From assembly GCA_014773175.1 (NCBI GenBank), contig VXCM01000296.1, positions 62,001 through 126,000 of the forward strand: 64,000 nt of DNA, given 5' to 3'. The stretch's first letter is position 1; every line of letters begins with the position of its first letter. Under the pieces are notes generated by a model. It was not told the DNA's origin. It saw only the letters and a list, made by a program, of their open reading frames with translations, and made no database searches. Of the stretch, positions 23,371-36,649 are shown in pieces. This stretch comes from Lucifuga dentata. Lineage: Eukaryota; Chordata; Actinopteri; Ophidiiformes; Bythitidae. A program made the translations under genes and the position numbers.

Positions 23371-26300
23371 TGTTGCATGGATGGATCCTCTCAGCAGGTT
23401 TTTGAATATGTTTGAAGAGCTGCTGGAGTCCAAATACCCTCTATTGGCAGGTTGTCCTATCAAACTAACCCTTCCAATCGGAATGGGAGTTTTGCCTCCC
23501 CAACCTTTCCAGTTAGAATTTCAGTGAATTGCTGGAATTTCTCCAAACAGTGTTGTCATAATGCAGATGCGAACATGTTCCGACTTAATAAAAGTCCAGA
23601 TAATCTCATTAAATTGCCTTCTGTTACCCACAAAGCTTCATTAGCAGCTGCTATCATTTTGAAGGTGTTTTTGTCACCCTGAGTTTTGTCTCACAGACAT
23701 CACGGGCCGGATGCAGGAGCAGGCAGAGCTTTTACAAGAGCTGAAAGTGTTTGACGTTGCAAATACATTATCTTTAAACCTGCAACACATGAGATTTTTA
23801 ATATTAACATTGAATCAAATGCTACTGTGCTAATGTGACAGAGTTGCTAGCAGTGACAAATATACAGAGAATGATCATTTTATTTTAGCTTTTTATTTTA
23901 CACCCACAGATACAATGTAAAGTTGATAGATATCTCTCAGGAGTTAGTGGAGACAAAAACAAGCTAAAAGGAGAGGGAATGTTGGGCTGAAATTCATCAG
24001 GTGGACAGAAACACGACTCCATTGGGTTGCTAATGTTGCTCTGAGTGTGTTTGGTGTGAGAAAGTATTTGCCAAAACAAATGAATGTTTTGATGATACTC
24101 AGGGTTGTGCATCTTTCAGCTTATTGTTAGATTTTTCTGCCCTTTAGTGGTCAAAAATAAATCATTTCCACATTGTTTTTTTCAGGTTTTGTAATTTTTA
24201 GGTCTGGATATTAAATCTTTTTTTTTTTTTTATGTTCCTCTTCTGAACTACACCCTGCACCCCTTGAGTCATAGTCATTTGCGTCTGTTTAGTTTGGTAT
24301 TTTTTTGCAACTTGTTTGTCCTTTAAGTCAAAAATGAAAACACATGGCCAAAAAAATTAGAATAGATATGGACCTTGTGGAATGGCAGCAATTGTCTTAT
24401 CCACCTAAGCTATTTAATTGTAAATTAAATTGTAAAACCTCAGTTCTACATATGCTCTATGGCACCTCTTATCTATTTTTTTTACTTATACTGACAATAA
24501 GCTGGAAAGAAATAAACTGTGAAACCAGTATTAACTAATTGTGTGAAACAGAACACTGTTGTCATATCTCATAAAGCTCAAACACATCGCCCACACAGTG
24601 CATCCTACTACAGTATTTGGCAGTGAAACATTATGAGTACTGAGTAAATTGTTAGGAGAAGGTCAAGCCGGGGTCAGAGGTCAACTGGAGAGTCAACAGG
24701 AGCAGGATGGTGCCCCACTAAACAGCTAATTCCACTGTGTCCTGTCACTGTTGCTTGGATACTGCGTGATTCTAATTAACAGTTTTTTGATTCAAATGCT
24801 CTCCTGTTAACCTCTCTTTCCCACATTTACTACTCTGTTACACTTTATGAGCCACATTTTCGACTGTGATGGACACTAAACTCAACATAAAATTCAATTC
24901 TCTGCCTGAAATGGATAAACTGAACGTGTGTTAAGTTGTTGATAGGACCTCAGTTTGGGGGCGGCTCTGCCTTCATGGGTCATATGCTAACAACCTCTCT
25001 GTATCCCACTCTCATACTTATTTTTCATATTCTAATGCCACATAATCGTATAAATCACTGCAGTGCTTTATTTTCCGACTTTTTCCAAACAATAAAACGC
25101 CTTTATATTTCCTGAAAGCTTAAATGGTGCCCCTGAGACTTACGCTTTTTCAGTGATTAGGATAGCTGAACTCTCACAGAGTCTGCTCTTTGAATTAAGT
25201 CCCCCTCCCCTTCGTGCAGGCCTCTCGCTAGGCTGATCTTGTGGGCTAATTGGCCTCAGGGTTGACGTGCAGTGTTTACCAGGCATCCTCTGGGAGCCAC
25301 ATGCACTGGTAGAGGGGAAGGGGTGCTCCAGCTCCCTCAACATCAGCACCAGATTTAGGCGTGAACAGCTAGTCCTTATAAAGGTCCCCTGCAGCGTCTG
25401 CTGAGGACTTACAGCACGCTTTAGCAATAAAACAACCCCAAAACACTTCACAGTTCAAATTAAGTGTACGAAATAACACATTTTCTGCAACAAGTAAGAA
25501 CACTGAACTACTGTTTATGTCCTGCAGCCCTGAATTACTGTATGAAGATGATTTCTGTGATTGGATGCTTAAGGCGCAATACAGTGCTCAAATACTCCAA
25601 GCATTTGTCTCAGACCTGATGGTTCACCTGTGGCTTGTACACAGAGAACCCACAAAACCAACGATTTTTAATTAGTCCCACTTTGGAACACCATTACTGT
25701 CCATTGCTATAGTGATAGCACCAAATGATGGTTGATAATTTAGTGCCACTGCTCGCCGTTAAACTGGTGGTCAATGTGAGAAACACTGAAAGTTAGAAAT
25801 ACTAGGAAATTCCATGCAGAGAAGTTTGCATGCACTGAGCACAGCAATCTCTATCAGGATCAGAGATTTCTGGTCCCATGAAAAGATATCACTTTGGGCC
25901 CCACCACCCCAAGCCAGCCTAACCCTGCACAGTTTGCATTACTAATCCTCCAGAACGAACCCGCTCCACGGACCAAGAGGAAGTAGATAGCCTGTCTGTG
26001 TGTTACTTTTGAGCCAAAAGCGAATTGGTGATTGCATAACTGATAAAAAGTTATTGTTTGATTGTCAATATTGTTTGATAGGTCACAGGCCCATGCCAGC
26101 CATGAGCCCTTAGAATCATCCTAATCCATCCAAATGTACTGTACATCTCTCACTTTTCAAGCACAAGACATGTATTTTAATTTTGAGACATATGATAATT
26201 TGACAAATTTTTTAAGGACAGACTTCAATTAAAAATAATAATGTCTGATCATTTTCTGACATCTCTTTGTCAGCCAAAAGGTTCTTTTTATGTTCTCCTG

Positions 26301-28971
26301 TCAGTTCAGACTGGCTTTGAAGGCAGCAGATTTTTAGCTGTTATGAAGGGCACATAGTGATGGAGAGATGTCTCCAAAACTTGTTTGAACTAGACATTTG
26401 TTTCAATTATGTAGAAAGAATTTGAATCTATGCAGAGCTGCAATTTCCTTGAATCCTTTCTGATTGGTTGGAAGGCCAGATGGGAAGCACAGAACACAGA
26501 GACAGAAACAACAGACATGCTCATGGTATATGGCATTCACAGTTGCTGAGATAAGTCAATTACAGATAAATGCCATGTGCACCAAATGAATGCTAAATGC
26601 ATTTCAGCAGTGGCTTGGTTTCAGTGCCACTGACCAAGTCTATGAAAATATCAAATAATTTTTTGTTTTACATTTCATGCTGAAGCGCTTCAATTCTGAT
26701 ACGAACAAATCATTAATTTTAGGATCAGAGAGTAGCAGTTTCTTTTCCAAGGGTTATTTTTAATGCAGAATTGGCCAGAATATCAAGAAAACATGGCTGA
26801 AATTCTCCCACACCCAAACAATGCACAAACAGAACTCAGCAGAAAGCAGGAAAGTCTGCAAACTAATGAGAACAGAGCTCGTCTCATGAGGTTTTCTGGA
26901 TTATGATATTTTGCAGGCAGCGAGAACACCACATCCTTAACAGGAATAGCACCCTAATTTCAAATTAAAGGCAGGAGAGCAAGCTTTGGATGAATAACAG
27001 CCAAAACCAGCCTGCCTTCCGTTGCGTAATTTCAGACTTTCTTCCCTTGTTTGTGTGACGAGTGAGTCCACTTTCTTGTTCTAATACCCAATTAGGGAGA
27101 TGATTATTGATTGAGGTGTTGAAAGTTTACCGCTAATCTCCCTTCTCTCAGGATGAGACGATCAATAGGTGAGTGTAATGAGCAACCTGGTTTCTCTGTG
27201 GTAATAAATACAATTAGATTTAGGCTGCATACATATTTGAAAAAAGACAGAGGATTTGTGGGACAAATATCTCAGTGTTTTTGCTGTAATATAATTGACA
27301 TTTTGAGTAGGAATACATGCAAACAAGACGTACAGTTCTCAATGTATTGTTTTTGTTTTTTTTGCCAATAACACAAAAAGTTTGCAGTTTTGCAGCTATG
27401 TCAGTGTCAGTAAAAGTACTATCATTTCTTCCACAAAAGTTTTATTCCTCTGCTGCTATTTTCATTTTTAACACCCTGGGGTGGTTGTAAACAAACAGTG
27501 ATTAAGAGTGAAGGTAAGCTAATGCCACCAATAGTTTCAGACCAGCATGATTATGGTTAATTACTTCCAGAAGGCAATTTTCCCCCTGCATTTTATTTTA
27601 CAAACTTTGTTATGATGAAAGTTGCGAAAATGAATGTTTGCTGCTGACCCGTCAAGGGCAGCTAAACAATCAAACCAAGCAATTCTGGGCCATTATCGCA
27701 AACAGGAATTTGTTTTTCAAGGACAATAGGATTGTTCTTGACATATGGCTCTTACGCAATTCTCCTGTTGATTGCAATTCATACCCCAGTGAGTTTCTTG
27801 ACATCTTTTCGACAGTATATTGATATTTAGTTGCAATTTTGTCTTTATCTTGAACACCACAATGTCCTATTAAATACATACGGTATTATAAAACTCAGGA
27901 AAATCACCTGATTTGCAGAAAATGTCATGTTTACCTCCTGGTTGTCACTTTCCCCTGAAAGGGAGCTACATTGTGCCATGAGACTGTCTCTGTGGGCCAT
28001 GATGTTTTTCAAAACCGGTGTTAAAATGCAGGAAAACTTCAGGAAATATGACATACACCATAACACATTAAATCTGAGTCTTTTGGGGTATGAATTCATT
28101 GTAAAATACAGGCACAAATGTACAAAACTGGCTACCACATGTCACAAGGCAAAATAAGCAGGAGACTTAGGTCAAATACATGAAGTTTAAGCTCTAAAAT
28201 GTCTAAAATTATAAAAATGTTCAATAAAGTATGAAACAACAGATGATCCACTGGACATGCATACACTGTAGAACAAGTCCCATTGTTAAATTATCTTAAT
28301 AACTCAGTTTTTAAGGGGCCGTGTACATCTGCAGTGCCTTGGTAGCTCTCAATTAAAACATACACGACAACTTATCTTACACTAAACAACAAAACAAAAA
28401 GTATTAGAATCTGACTCAATGATTACAGAGTTGATTGGGAGTGGTATGACTTTTATTTTATTATTTTGCCTTGAAATCTATTAAACAAGCTCCTATGCAC
28501 ATACAGTACATTTGTGGAGGCACACTTTCTAGAGGATTAAATACAATATCCACCAAGGGGCAATGTGGTGAAGTCCCAAACATCATCCCTGGTCTGCTGC
28601 ATGACCTTAAAAATGACTTCTGCTTTTGCTGAACAATATAAACAGACGTGGTGACAATGGAGGATGATTCCTCCGACTATTCTGACAGGCTGTTTGCGGC
28701 TGTGGATCATAAACGGATCCTTTCTGACGTTCTCAATCAGCTTCTCCTCGAAACTTCCTGCCATTTTTGTCACTTTCACTGTACTGCTGACAAACATTGA
28801 CATTGCTGCCCCCATGATATTTTGTTGGTATTGCATCTTGTGAAAACATACCATTATTTCTTGAGGATGTGCACAACAGTCTCCAAATGAACATGTAGCC
28901 ATCATGTGTACATGTATGTGTAGTTTACAAGTTCAACACTGGTATATGTTGTAACAGACAATGGTGCAGGT

Positions 28972-29608
28972 TATATAAAGGACCATACCACCCATTTTTG
29001 CATGTTTGAGACTAATATATTTATTTTTTGTACACGTAAGGTTACTGACAATCATTTTCCGTACATACAGTACTACTGGAACAGTGAGCTAAAAACAAAA
29101 AAAAATTCCAGACCTCCATTGGTTTCAGTTCATTCTGGTACATTATTAATCAAGTTGTTGATACTTGAAACTTGAAACGTTCTTGGGATAGGTAATCCAT
29201 CATCACAAACAACATGTGTATTCAGGTTTTTTTTTTTTCCAAGTTTTGTAATTTTAGCGTTTAAGCACATAAAAAGCATGGAGTAAATGTATGTCTCCAC
29301 CAGGGAATATAGTCCCAAAAGAAGACCTGCATTCATTGAAAAATTTAAACGACCGTGACTTCATAAGGCTGCGTAACTATTAGCAGGCAAAACATCAATT
29401 TTTAAGGTGGATGTACTGCTTGAATGTTTGATTTTGAAAGATTAAGAGATTTTGCAAAATATCAGGAAAGCTGATAAAACCGTGTTTTATCCCAAAGGAT
29501 AAAACACGGTTTTATCCTTTGGGAAATGATTTTCAGTAACCTTACATGTATAAAAATTGAATATATTAGGCTCAAATATGCAAAATGGGTGATATGGTCC
29601 TTTAATAT
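28972..29608. mobile_element. Inverted-repeat element with about 85-base arms
   Basis: The left end (28972-29060: TATAAAGGACCATACCACCC ... GGTTACTGACAATCATTTTCC) is the near-exact inverse of the right end (29522-29608: GGAAATGATTTTCAGTAACC ... GGGTGATATGGTCCTTTAAT). The interior has no coding capacity. It carries a module at 29398-29460 (AAGGTGGATGTACTGC...GAATGTTTGATTTTG) that also occurs at 35.0, 36.9 and 60.2 kb, and a perfect hairpin at 29473-29516. Confidence 0.75.
29473..29516. repeat. Perfect hairpin, 20-base arms, 4-base loop
   Basis: GATAAAACCGTGTTTTATCC (29473-29492), loop CAAA, then its exact reverse complement (29497-29516). It sits inside the inverted-repeat element at 28972-29608. 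Confidence 0.95.
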
Positions 29609-31689
29609 TTTATACAACAGACACATTTTGTCTGTTAAATTTCCACATTTCCACACATTAATAGCTAGTGGTTTTTCTAATCACCTTCGGTCCTTCTTTT
29701 TGCTCCTTATTTATGCTTTATTATATGTAACAAGAATGATTTGAATTACAGACATTCTGCTTTTCATGTTGTAAGCAAATACTAACAAATCAACTGGGTT
29801 AGCTTCCTCTTTTCCTTCAAAGTTTTGACTTTTATCACTTGCCGACATCAGCAGAGAGAATTCACAGGTACACTCCTGCAAACTTTGCCTGCTCATTTGC
29901 AAAGCTAGGTTAAGCTTATGTAAAAGAGATGCATTCCGAGTACATTGGTGGCCTGGAAACAAACATTTCCCCTCCTCCACCTCCTTTTGACAGGCGAGTG
30001 ACAGCTATTTAAATGCAAACTGTCATTAACAAACACAACCCTGCGTGACACCTGCTTTAATCACGGCAACAAAGGCGCAGTGAGTGGCCGAGTAGGAGCC
30101 CCCTCTCTGTGTGATATTCAAATGACGGGGCGGTGCAACATCCAAAATAACAACATCAAAGCTCAGGCTGTGCAGGGAGAGATACTCCCACCACCACTGC
30201 TAATCAGTTTCATTTTCCAAGTGATTAAAGTACGAAAGGCTAAAAGTCACAAAATCACTTAGCCTTAGAATTGTTGAAATTGTAGCGCTTCACATGAAGT
30301 TGGTGTTGTAACTACACAGCCGGAATGCTTCTGTAGGAGCAGGAAAATAACACTAACCTTAATCATTTCTAAATATAAGCCAAATCTCTTTTGATGTATT
30401 TCATTAACAGGAGTACAGAGGAGTTACAGCAGCGTATTCTTAGTCTCTTCCCTTGGACTAGGCCCTGATTTGTCATGGTTGTGGTCCTGTCTTGGGTTCT
30501 TGTTTTTTCTGTCTGGTCATAATTTAAATGAGGAAGTCATTGGGCTGTAGCTTCCTGTGTTCCCGCCAAGGACTCGGCAGTTGTAACTAATGCATGACAT
30601 TTGTTTTGATGAGAGTTTTTTTTTTTTTTTTTTTTTAAGCAACCACTATAAAAAAAAATGCAAACCAGTGCAGTTGGGCTGTTGTACAAACACACGATGC
30701 TGCTGTTTGTTGTAGTTCAGTTAAATATTTTTTTTACAGCGTATTCTGTATTTCGTTCATTTTTCCATGTTGTGAATCTACATAGGCTTCATGGATAAAA
30801 GGCTGCTGCCATCTACCAATAAATATCAAGGCCAAAACACATTTCTGCTTCCCCCCCATACACTACATCTGTCATATAAACATTTACATTTGGATAAAAT
30901 AATCTGCCATAGTATGTTCCATATGTGGAGCACATCTGGCCAGAAAATAAGTAAGAAATTAATTAAAGTCCATGTTAGGTTGCATTTGTCCAGATCCATT
31001 TCTTAATGGACCAACCAGAATAATTCAAACCAGCTTTATGAAACGTGTTTGATCCCTGTTAAATTTTTTATTTGAATTTTGCTATTCAAAAGTTTATATT
31101 CAAAAAATGAGTAGCATAAATAAACATAATTTAATTATCTCTTCATGCCAATTATATGCCACATTTGACTCAGATGTGTCACTGACTAATTCCTGAACTG
31201 AACTGTGCATCTGGGCATCATGTCACAGGAAATGTGTATGTATGTTGGCTGTGTTTAGAACCAATGTAAGAGCAATTATTTGACATCTGGTATCACCCCT
31301 GGGGAAAGTAAATCAACAGCCAGTCGGAGTAATTAAATTTAATCGCATAACCACCAGCTTACAGCATATAATTAATGGACACAGTGTACTACATATCTCT
31401 GCATTAAGCTTGCATCTTGTAAATAAGGTAATGACATGTCACAATATGTCCCAGAGATTCTTCTTCATGGTCAAGCATTAACAGTAACTGAATCTCAAGA
31501 TCTGGAGAATAAACATCCTTAAAAGTTATATTATTTAAAGAACCCAGGGTGCCTTTGTCACCATGCAAACTTTTATATTCCCAAAGTAATCTGAACTAAG
31601 ACTTAAAGGGTTTTTTTCCCCCTCACCTTGTTTGTTTTGAGTGTTTGGTTCAGATTCTGACATATTTCTCTCCTAAATGTGGTACATAT

Positions 31690-31800
31690 GTGAACACAGT
31701 AATTGTACTCAGGTCTGACACCAAAACAACTGGTCGAACCAGACAAACTGTGGCGTGTTCCATTTGTGGTGTGAACACGATCTGAACTAGTTCCAAACTT
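31690..31800. repeat. Dispersed repeat fragment shared with 46.8 kb
   Basis: Contains GTGAACACAGTAATTG, CAGGTCTGACACCAAAACAA and GTGTGAACACGATCTG. The piece at 46785-46890 has TCTGAACACAGTCATCGC and TTTGGACCAAAACAACTG in the same order. Resembles a common teleost non-autonomous DNA transposon family that I cannot name. Confidence 0.45.
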
Positions 31801-31814
31801 CCTACAAGGCACTC

Positions 31815-31845
31815 TGTTGATCTGTTGATGATCAACAGATCAACA
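31815..31845. repeat. Short perfect hairpin
   Basis: 15-base arms (TGTTGATCTGTTGAT and its inverse) around one base. Adjacent to the end of the dispersed repeat fragment at 31690-31800. Confidence 0.9.
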
Positions 31846-33383
31846 ATCACAGAGCGCTAGGCTAACAATACATAATTGGCAAATCATGCTGTGAAAAGGT
31901 TGTGAAAAATCAAGTTAAGCTAACAGGTCTTCAGATTAACATTTAAAGGTTAGCATGTGATTGTATCTATGTTCTCCTTTTCAGATCTGAAGGCAGCACA
32001 TCTTTTTCGCATAGTATTAAGCAGTATGCAATTTTCACAACTTTGCCTTGAATTGCATTTAAATTTGATATTTTATTGACATAGTTTTGCATAAAGTCCC
32101 AAAGGATGATGACGACAATGAAGCTATCCTGGCAAACTTCTTCCTTTTTTTGATTTTCTCACTCGTCCCCAATCTATTCCAGCCAACGGGAAGATCAAAC
32201 TTTCTCACATGACTTTTGTTGATATATTTTGATTCACTTTTTCATGTGAAACTAAATCAACCCAAGGGTAAACACAACATTTACAATTTAGTTCCTGACT
32301 CAGAACAAAGCAAAGGAACTACAACTCTGAAAAATGACTCAAACTTAAAACACTTTCACATGTTCATTTTAAAAAGTTTTTACATTATGAGATTAGATCT
32401 TTAGTCCACACAAATACCCAAGTCATGACAGTGAATGATGGCTTTATTTAAAATCATAATACCTTTAATAAATGAAGTGCAGGGTGCACTGTGAACTCGT
32501 GAGACATGATTAAATACTCCAGTCCCTCGTTAATTAGATTCCTTCAGGTGTTAACTGCAAATGCCAAGCCTTCCAAAACACGTCGGTTGTGAAGTCTGAG
32601 CAAAGACAGCAGACCGTAAAAGGGTTCTGGTTATGTCAGGAGCAAAATTTTCTTTAAATTGGCACACAAAACTCATGAAGCCTTGATCAGATAAGGATTT
32701 GGAGGTTTACTTCCAGCAGATGTGTGAAAATCCCCGTAGCCACGAACAAGACAAGGCTAGGTGACATTTAGAAATGGATTCAGAGAACTTGTGGAAATCG
32801 TTTTCATATGAAGCTGGTCGAATCTCATATGACTTCATTGATCTGCAACTACACTATGCATTAAGATTTGTAAGAGTGAACAAGCAGCTACAGTATTCTT
32901 TTCTAGGTTTTATTTTGACCATTCCTATAGATACAATGTTTTTTATATGTGAAATCAAGCCGTGCAGACAGTTAATGGAGTCATAATTTCCAGGCTTAAA
33001 TGCATTGCTGCTCTTCTTTTATTAACTAGCAAAGTTGCAATTAAAAGTCTATGATATGGTAAAATTCCATAAATAAAGGATTTAAAAACACATTTACCTT
33101 CCCAGGATCTTTGATAGGTTTAAAAAAACAAGGTGAGCGGAAGTTTTGGATCAGGCCTGTATATTTAGATGTTGAATACTGAGGTTTTGAATGCATTAAA
33201 GTAAATCATTTTAGAGGTTTTTATTTCTGACGCCATCAAAATCTGTTTTAGGATAATTAAACCAAACCTTTGGTGGGTAAGCAGCAGCTTAAATGGCTTA
33301 ACATGTAGGGCTGGCACTGCTTGGAACACTGAACAATGGCTTTATGAGAATGCACCTATTTTTAGCTTCACTTTGCTATGCAT

Positions 33384-33407
33384 TTGTGTGTGTGTGTGTG
33401 TGTGTGT
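33384..33407. repeat. (GT)n microsatellite
   Basis: About 11 TG units. Confidence 0.9.
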
Positions 33408-34948
33408 TTTGATATGAATTCATAATCTGTTTTGAGCTGTAAGCATGTCTCACACCTCCAAACACTCTTTGTTGTAAACAGCATGAACTGTGTTTAGCAG
33501 CTCTGTGAACCTGCGTCTTTGCACCTGCTTAAATGTTTGCACCACATTTGACGTGATGAATGAGCGTGAGTGTGTGAGAGCAGCATGCAAGATGAACACA
33601 AGGCCGCTTAACTGTAAAAACAAAAATTCAAGAGCATACCAGATTCCTGTTTTAAGATGATTTAGTCCTTAAGAAAACCAATCTTATTAAGTAGCACTAG
33701 ATTATAGATTATTTTTAAGATAACAGGTCCTGATTTGGATCCCAAACAGCTAATATGATCAAACTTGATGATTTTCTTAGTTCAAGACTCAGTCAGTTAC
33801 CATGTACACTATACTCTTATTACTTCTCTGTACTCCACTTAAAGGAAAAAATGAGAGCAAAATGCATAAGTAGACAGAATTAATAGGATTTGGCCGTTTG
33901 CTGAATATACATGATATATATGCATAATTGCAGTATGAGGAGAGTCTGCTAGGTGAGAAAACGCATGCATAGGTGGTTTACTCTTATTCTAACATTTACA
34001 TGCATGTTACACGGAGTAAACGCACTCTGAGTTTAAAGTCTTAAACGTGTCATTTTCTTAAAAGAAATGAAATAAAATCGGCCTGTGCGGTGAGATTATG
34101 CCAACCTGTTTCTATTACAAACAGAAATCAGTCTCAGCATCTTGAAGCAAGACAGTATAAGACAGATCAGTGCAGCAGAATCAAGAAAATGACAGGATTC
34201 TGGGAAATTCTTCCACACTTGATTGTCAAGTAATATGTTTTAGATTGAGCCTGTCACAAACAGAAGGCCATTTTTGAGGCTTTGTTTGCTGTTTACAGGC
34301 TTGGCAGAAATAGTATGATTTTCCCAACAAAAATGAGAAGTAGGACATGTCCTTTTAAAATGAGCTTTGTTGCTTGTTTCTAGTAGTGGAGTGGGTGATA
34401 TATTATCCTGCCTTAATGCAGTTTATCATAGATTTTAATATGAATGTTTAATTAATGTTGTTTTTGAGATGTAAAGTGACTGAGGCAGCTGGCGTGTCTG
34501 CATGAGTAACACTGCAAGCTGCTGGAAGTGGGAAACAGAGCGAAACGACAAACATCAGCTGGTCAGGAGGCCGAGCAGTGACACCTAAAGACAAATCCAC
34601 GTGAAATATGGAGGAAGGCTTGTAAGGAGGCAGCAAAGCCCACTGGTAGTACATCATAATTTTAATAAACCCTTCAATGTCAGCTGAGGCATGTTTTTTT
34701 TCCCCCCGTCTGCTTCATATTCATGAGAAAAAAGGCATTGAACAGCTACAATTACCAATATTTCTGCTATTGATTTCTCTCATGAATCTAGCTGTTTATG
34801 TTTTTCTTGGAGAACTACGTTTTGGTTCTCAATCTTGGATTCTAATCAAGTGGAGAAAGTTTGCAAATTATTTTGGCGTTTCTGGTAATGAAGATGCAGC
34901 TGTTGTTTATGTGGCATTGCAAGCATTTGAAGCCTTGAAAGAAATAAT

Positions 34949-34950
<2 letters not shown>

Positions 34951-34981
<31 letters not shown>
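34951..34981. repeat. Poly-T tract
   Basis: About 30 T bases, directly before a module (TTAAGTGGATGTATCACC) of the repeat family described at 28972-29608. Confidence 0.85.
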
Positions 34982-34983
<2 letters not shown>

Positions 34984-36130
34984 AAGTTGCAACGAAGCAT
35001 CAAATTTTAAGTGGATGTATCACCTGAACATTTGATTTTCAAAGTTGAGGGAATTTGACCAAAGAAAAAAAAAAAATCACAAAAAATCACAGGTGTTGTC
35101 CTTTAAAACCCCCATACAGGGAGAGAAACAGGGCTGATTGATGGGGTTGGTTTGAAAGAGGTGTGAAATTGAAGCCTGAAAATGGTTGGAATTTGTTGTG
35201 CACCAACATTGTGTAAAGACATCTGTTGAGTCAAATCACATCAAATTCAAGCTTTTTATCTCTAAAAGATTAAGATCATAGCGTATTTGTTTAAAATTTG
35301 CACATATTTTCATTAGTATTATCATAAAAGTGTTATTTTTGTCTCTTTCCTAGAAAGCACTGAAACACAGTTTGGAGAAGTTGTTTTATTGCTATCTCCT
35401 GTGTCCTCCATTTCTAATTTTGAGCAACATACATTATAACCATCAAAGGGTTTTGTCAGCATATTTATATGTTATTATCTCACAGGGTTATGCATTTCAT
35501 TATTTTAGGATAACAGGCAGCAGGGAGTATTCTGTCTGGATCTAGAAATCCCTCCAGATGAGAGATGGAAGGTAACTAAGTATACTTAACAAGCAACAAG
35601 GCTTTGGGATGAGTTTCAGACAGATTTTGGCAAATCATTGGACCAAATCATAATGTCATCACATACAACAAAATAGAAGAAGCAGGAATGATATTTCATA
35701 TGAGTTCTGGATGATAAAGACAGAAAAAATGGAAGTGACCAGGATACATCAAAGCAGATACACATCAGCTTTCTGTAATTGGAACTCTAGGTGGCGCTGT
35801 TTCTGATGTGCAATTCCAGAGTCGTTTTGGGGCAAATCAGTGCAATGAAGGAAAGTAAAAATTGGCTTCATATGGTTTTTTCAGAATGATTGGGAATTGA
35901 CATGGGAAGGGTTTGGATGGAGTTTCCCATAAATTCTCAAAAATAGCATCCTCACATTTGAGACAAATTACCAACATTATTAGGTCCAGGACTTTCTAAT
36001 TCCCCTGTTTCATTCTTAAAATATCAATATTTTGTGCAGCTTAATGTTTTATTAAAATGTCTTTATTTCAGTCCGACGCCTTCTAAATAGCATTAGCTGT
36101 GTTTGAAGCATATAATCAAGACAACGAGCT

Positions 36131-36644
36131 TGTCACATTTCTGCATGTCTGGTCAGCCACTCACCTGCCATTTCTGCATGCCTGGTCCTCAGCTACTCAC
36201 CTGCCATTTCTGCCTGCCTGGTCTTCTGTTCCTCACCTCCATTCATCAGCCTGATTCATTTCAGGTTCGGACGCTGTCGCCAATTGTTACCAATTAAGCA
36301 TGGATTTAAACCCCAGTCTCACACTCACCCTTTGCCAGATTGTTCTTTGCCATCCCCGATGCGAGACATTCCAGCGTTCATTTGTGGACTGACCTTCTGT
36401 TACCGTCTCGGCCTGTTTTGGACTATTCTGCTCGTCGCCCCCCTGGTTATCACTTCTGCCTTCTGTCCCCGACTCCGATTCCAGTCTCTGCGTTTGGACT
36501 CTTTGTTTGACTGTGTCAGTGTAGGCACTTTGTCCTGCCAGTTTTTCTGCCTGCCTCTGTGTTGGACTGAGAGCTCTAATAAAGAACTTTACTTGTCAGA
36601 GTTGTACTGTGTGCTGCATTTGGGTCCAAACCCCACCCGTCACA
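36131..36644. mobile_element. Solo LTR of an LTR retroelement, with 5-base target duplication
   Basis: Begins TGTCACATTT and ends CCCGTCACA, so it has the TG...CA ends of an LTR. It is flanked on both sides by GAGCT (36126-36130 and 36645-36649), a perfect 5-base target site duplication. An AATAAA signal at 36578-36583 lies about 60 bases before the end, as expected for the R/U5 part. Length 514. The first 100 bases hold three tandem units of about 35 bases. No internal gag/pol remains, so it is a recombination-derived solo LTR read in the plus direction. A 5-base duplication fits Ty3/Gypsy-type or retroviral integrases; the family is not determined. Confidence 0.85.
36138..36240. repeat. Minisatellite, three units of about 35 bases inside the LTR
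   Basis: Units contain CATTTCTGCATGTCTGGT, CATTTCTGCATGCCTGGT and CATTTCTGCCTGCCTGGT, each followed by a CTCACCTGC-type segment. Confidence 0.8.
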
Positions 36645-36649
36645 GAGCT

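Larger units (their letters stand above)
21901..28971. other. Non-coding DNA of the gene desert
   Basis: Apart from the palindrome and simple repeats listed separately, no gene is supported. At 28537-28905 a minus-strand open frame contains MAGSFEEKLIENVRKDP, which resembles the start of MADF-domain proteins found with Harbinger transposons. The likeness stops after about 17 residues, so I treat it only as a possible relic. Confidence 0.45.
29609..36125. other. Non-coding DNA of the gene desert
   Basis: No supported gene. Holds poly-T runs (30619-30640; 34952-34981), a GT microsatellite (33384-33407), a 15-base-arm hairpin (31815-31845), part of an old dispersed element (31690-31800) and a module of the 28972-29608 repeat family (about 35000-35060). 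Confidence 0.5.

Noticed and set aside
36138..36240. Regular repeats considered as a CRISPR-like array
   Set aside because: Contiguous minisatellite units with no unique spacers, in a vertebrate LTR.
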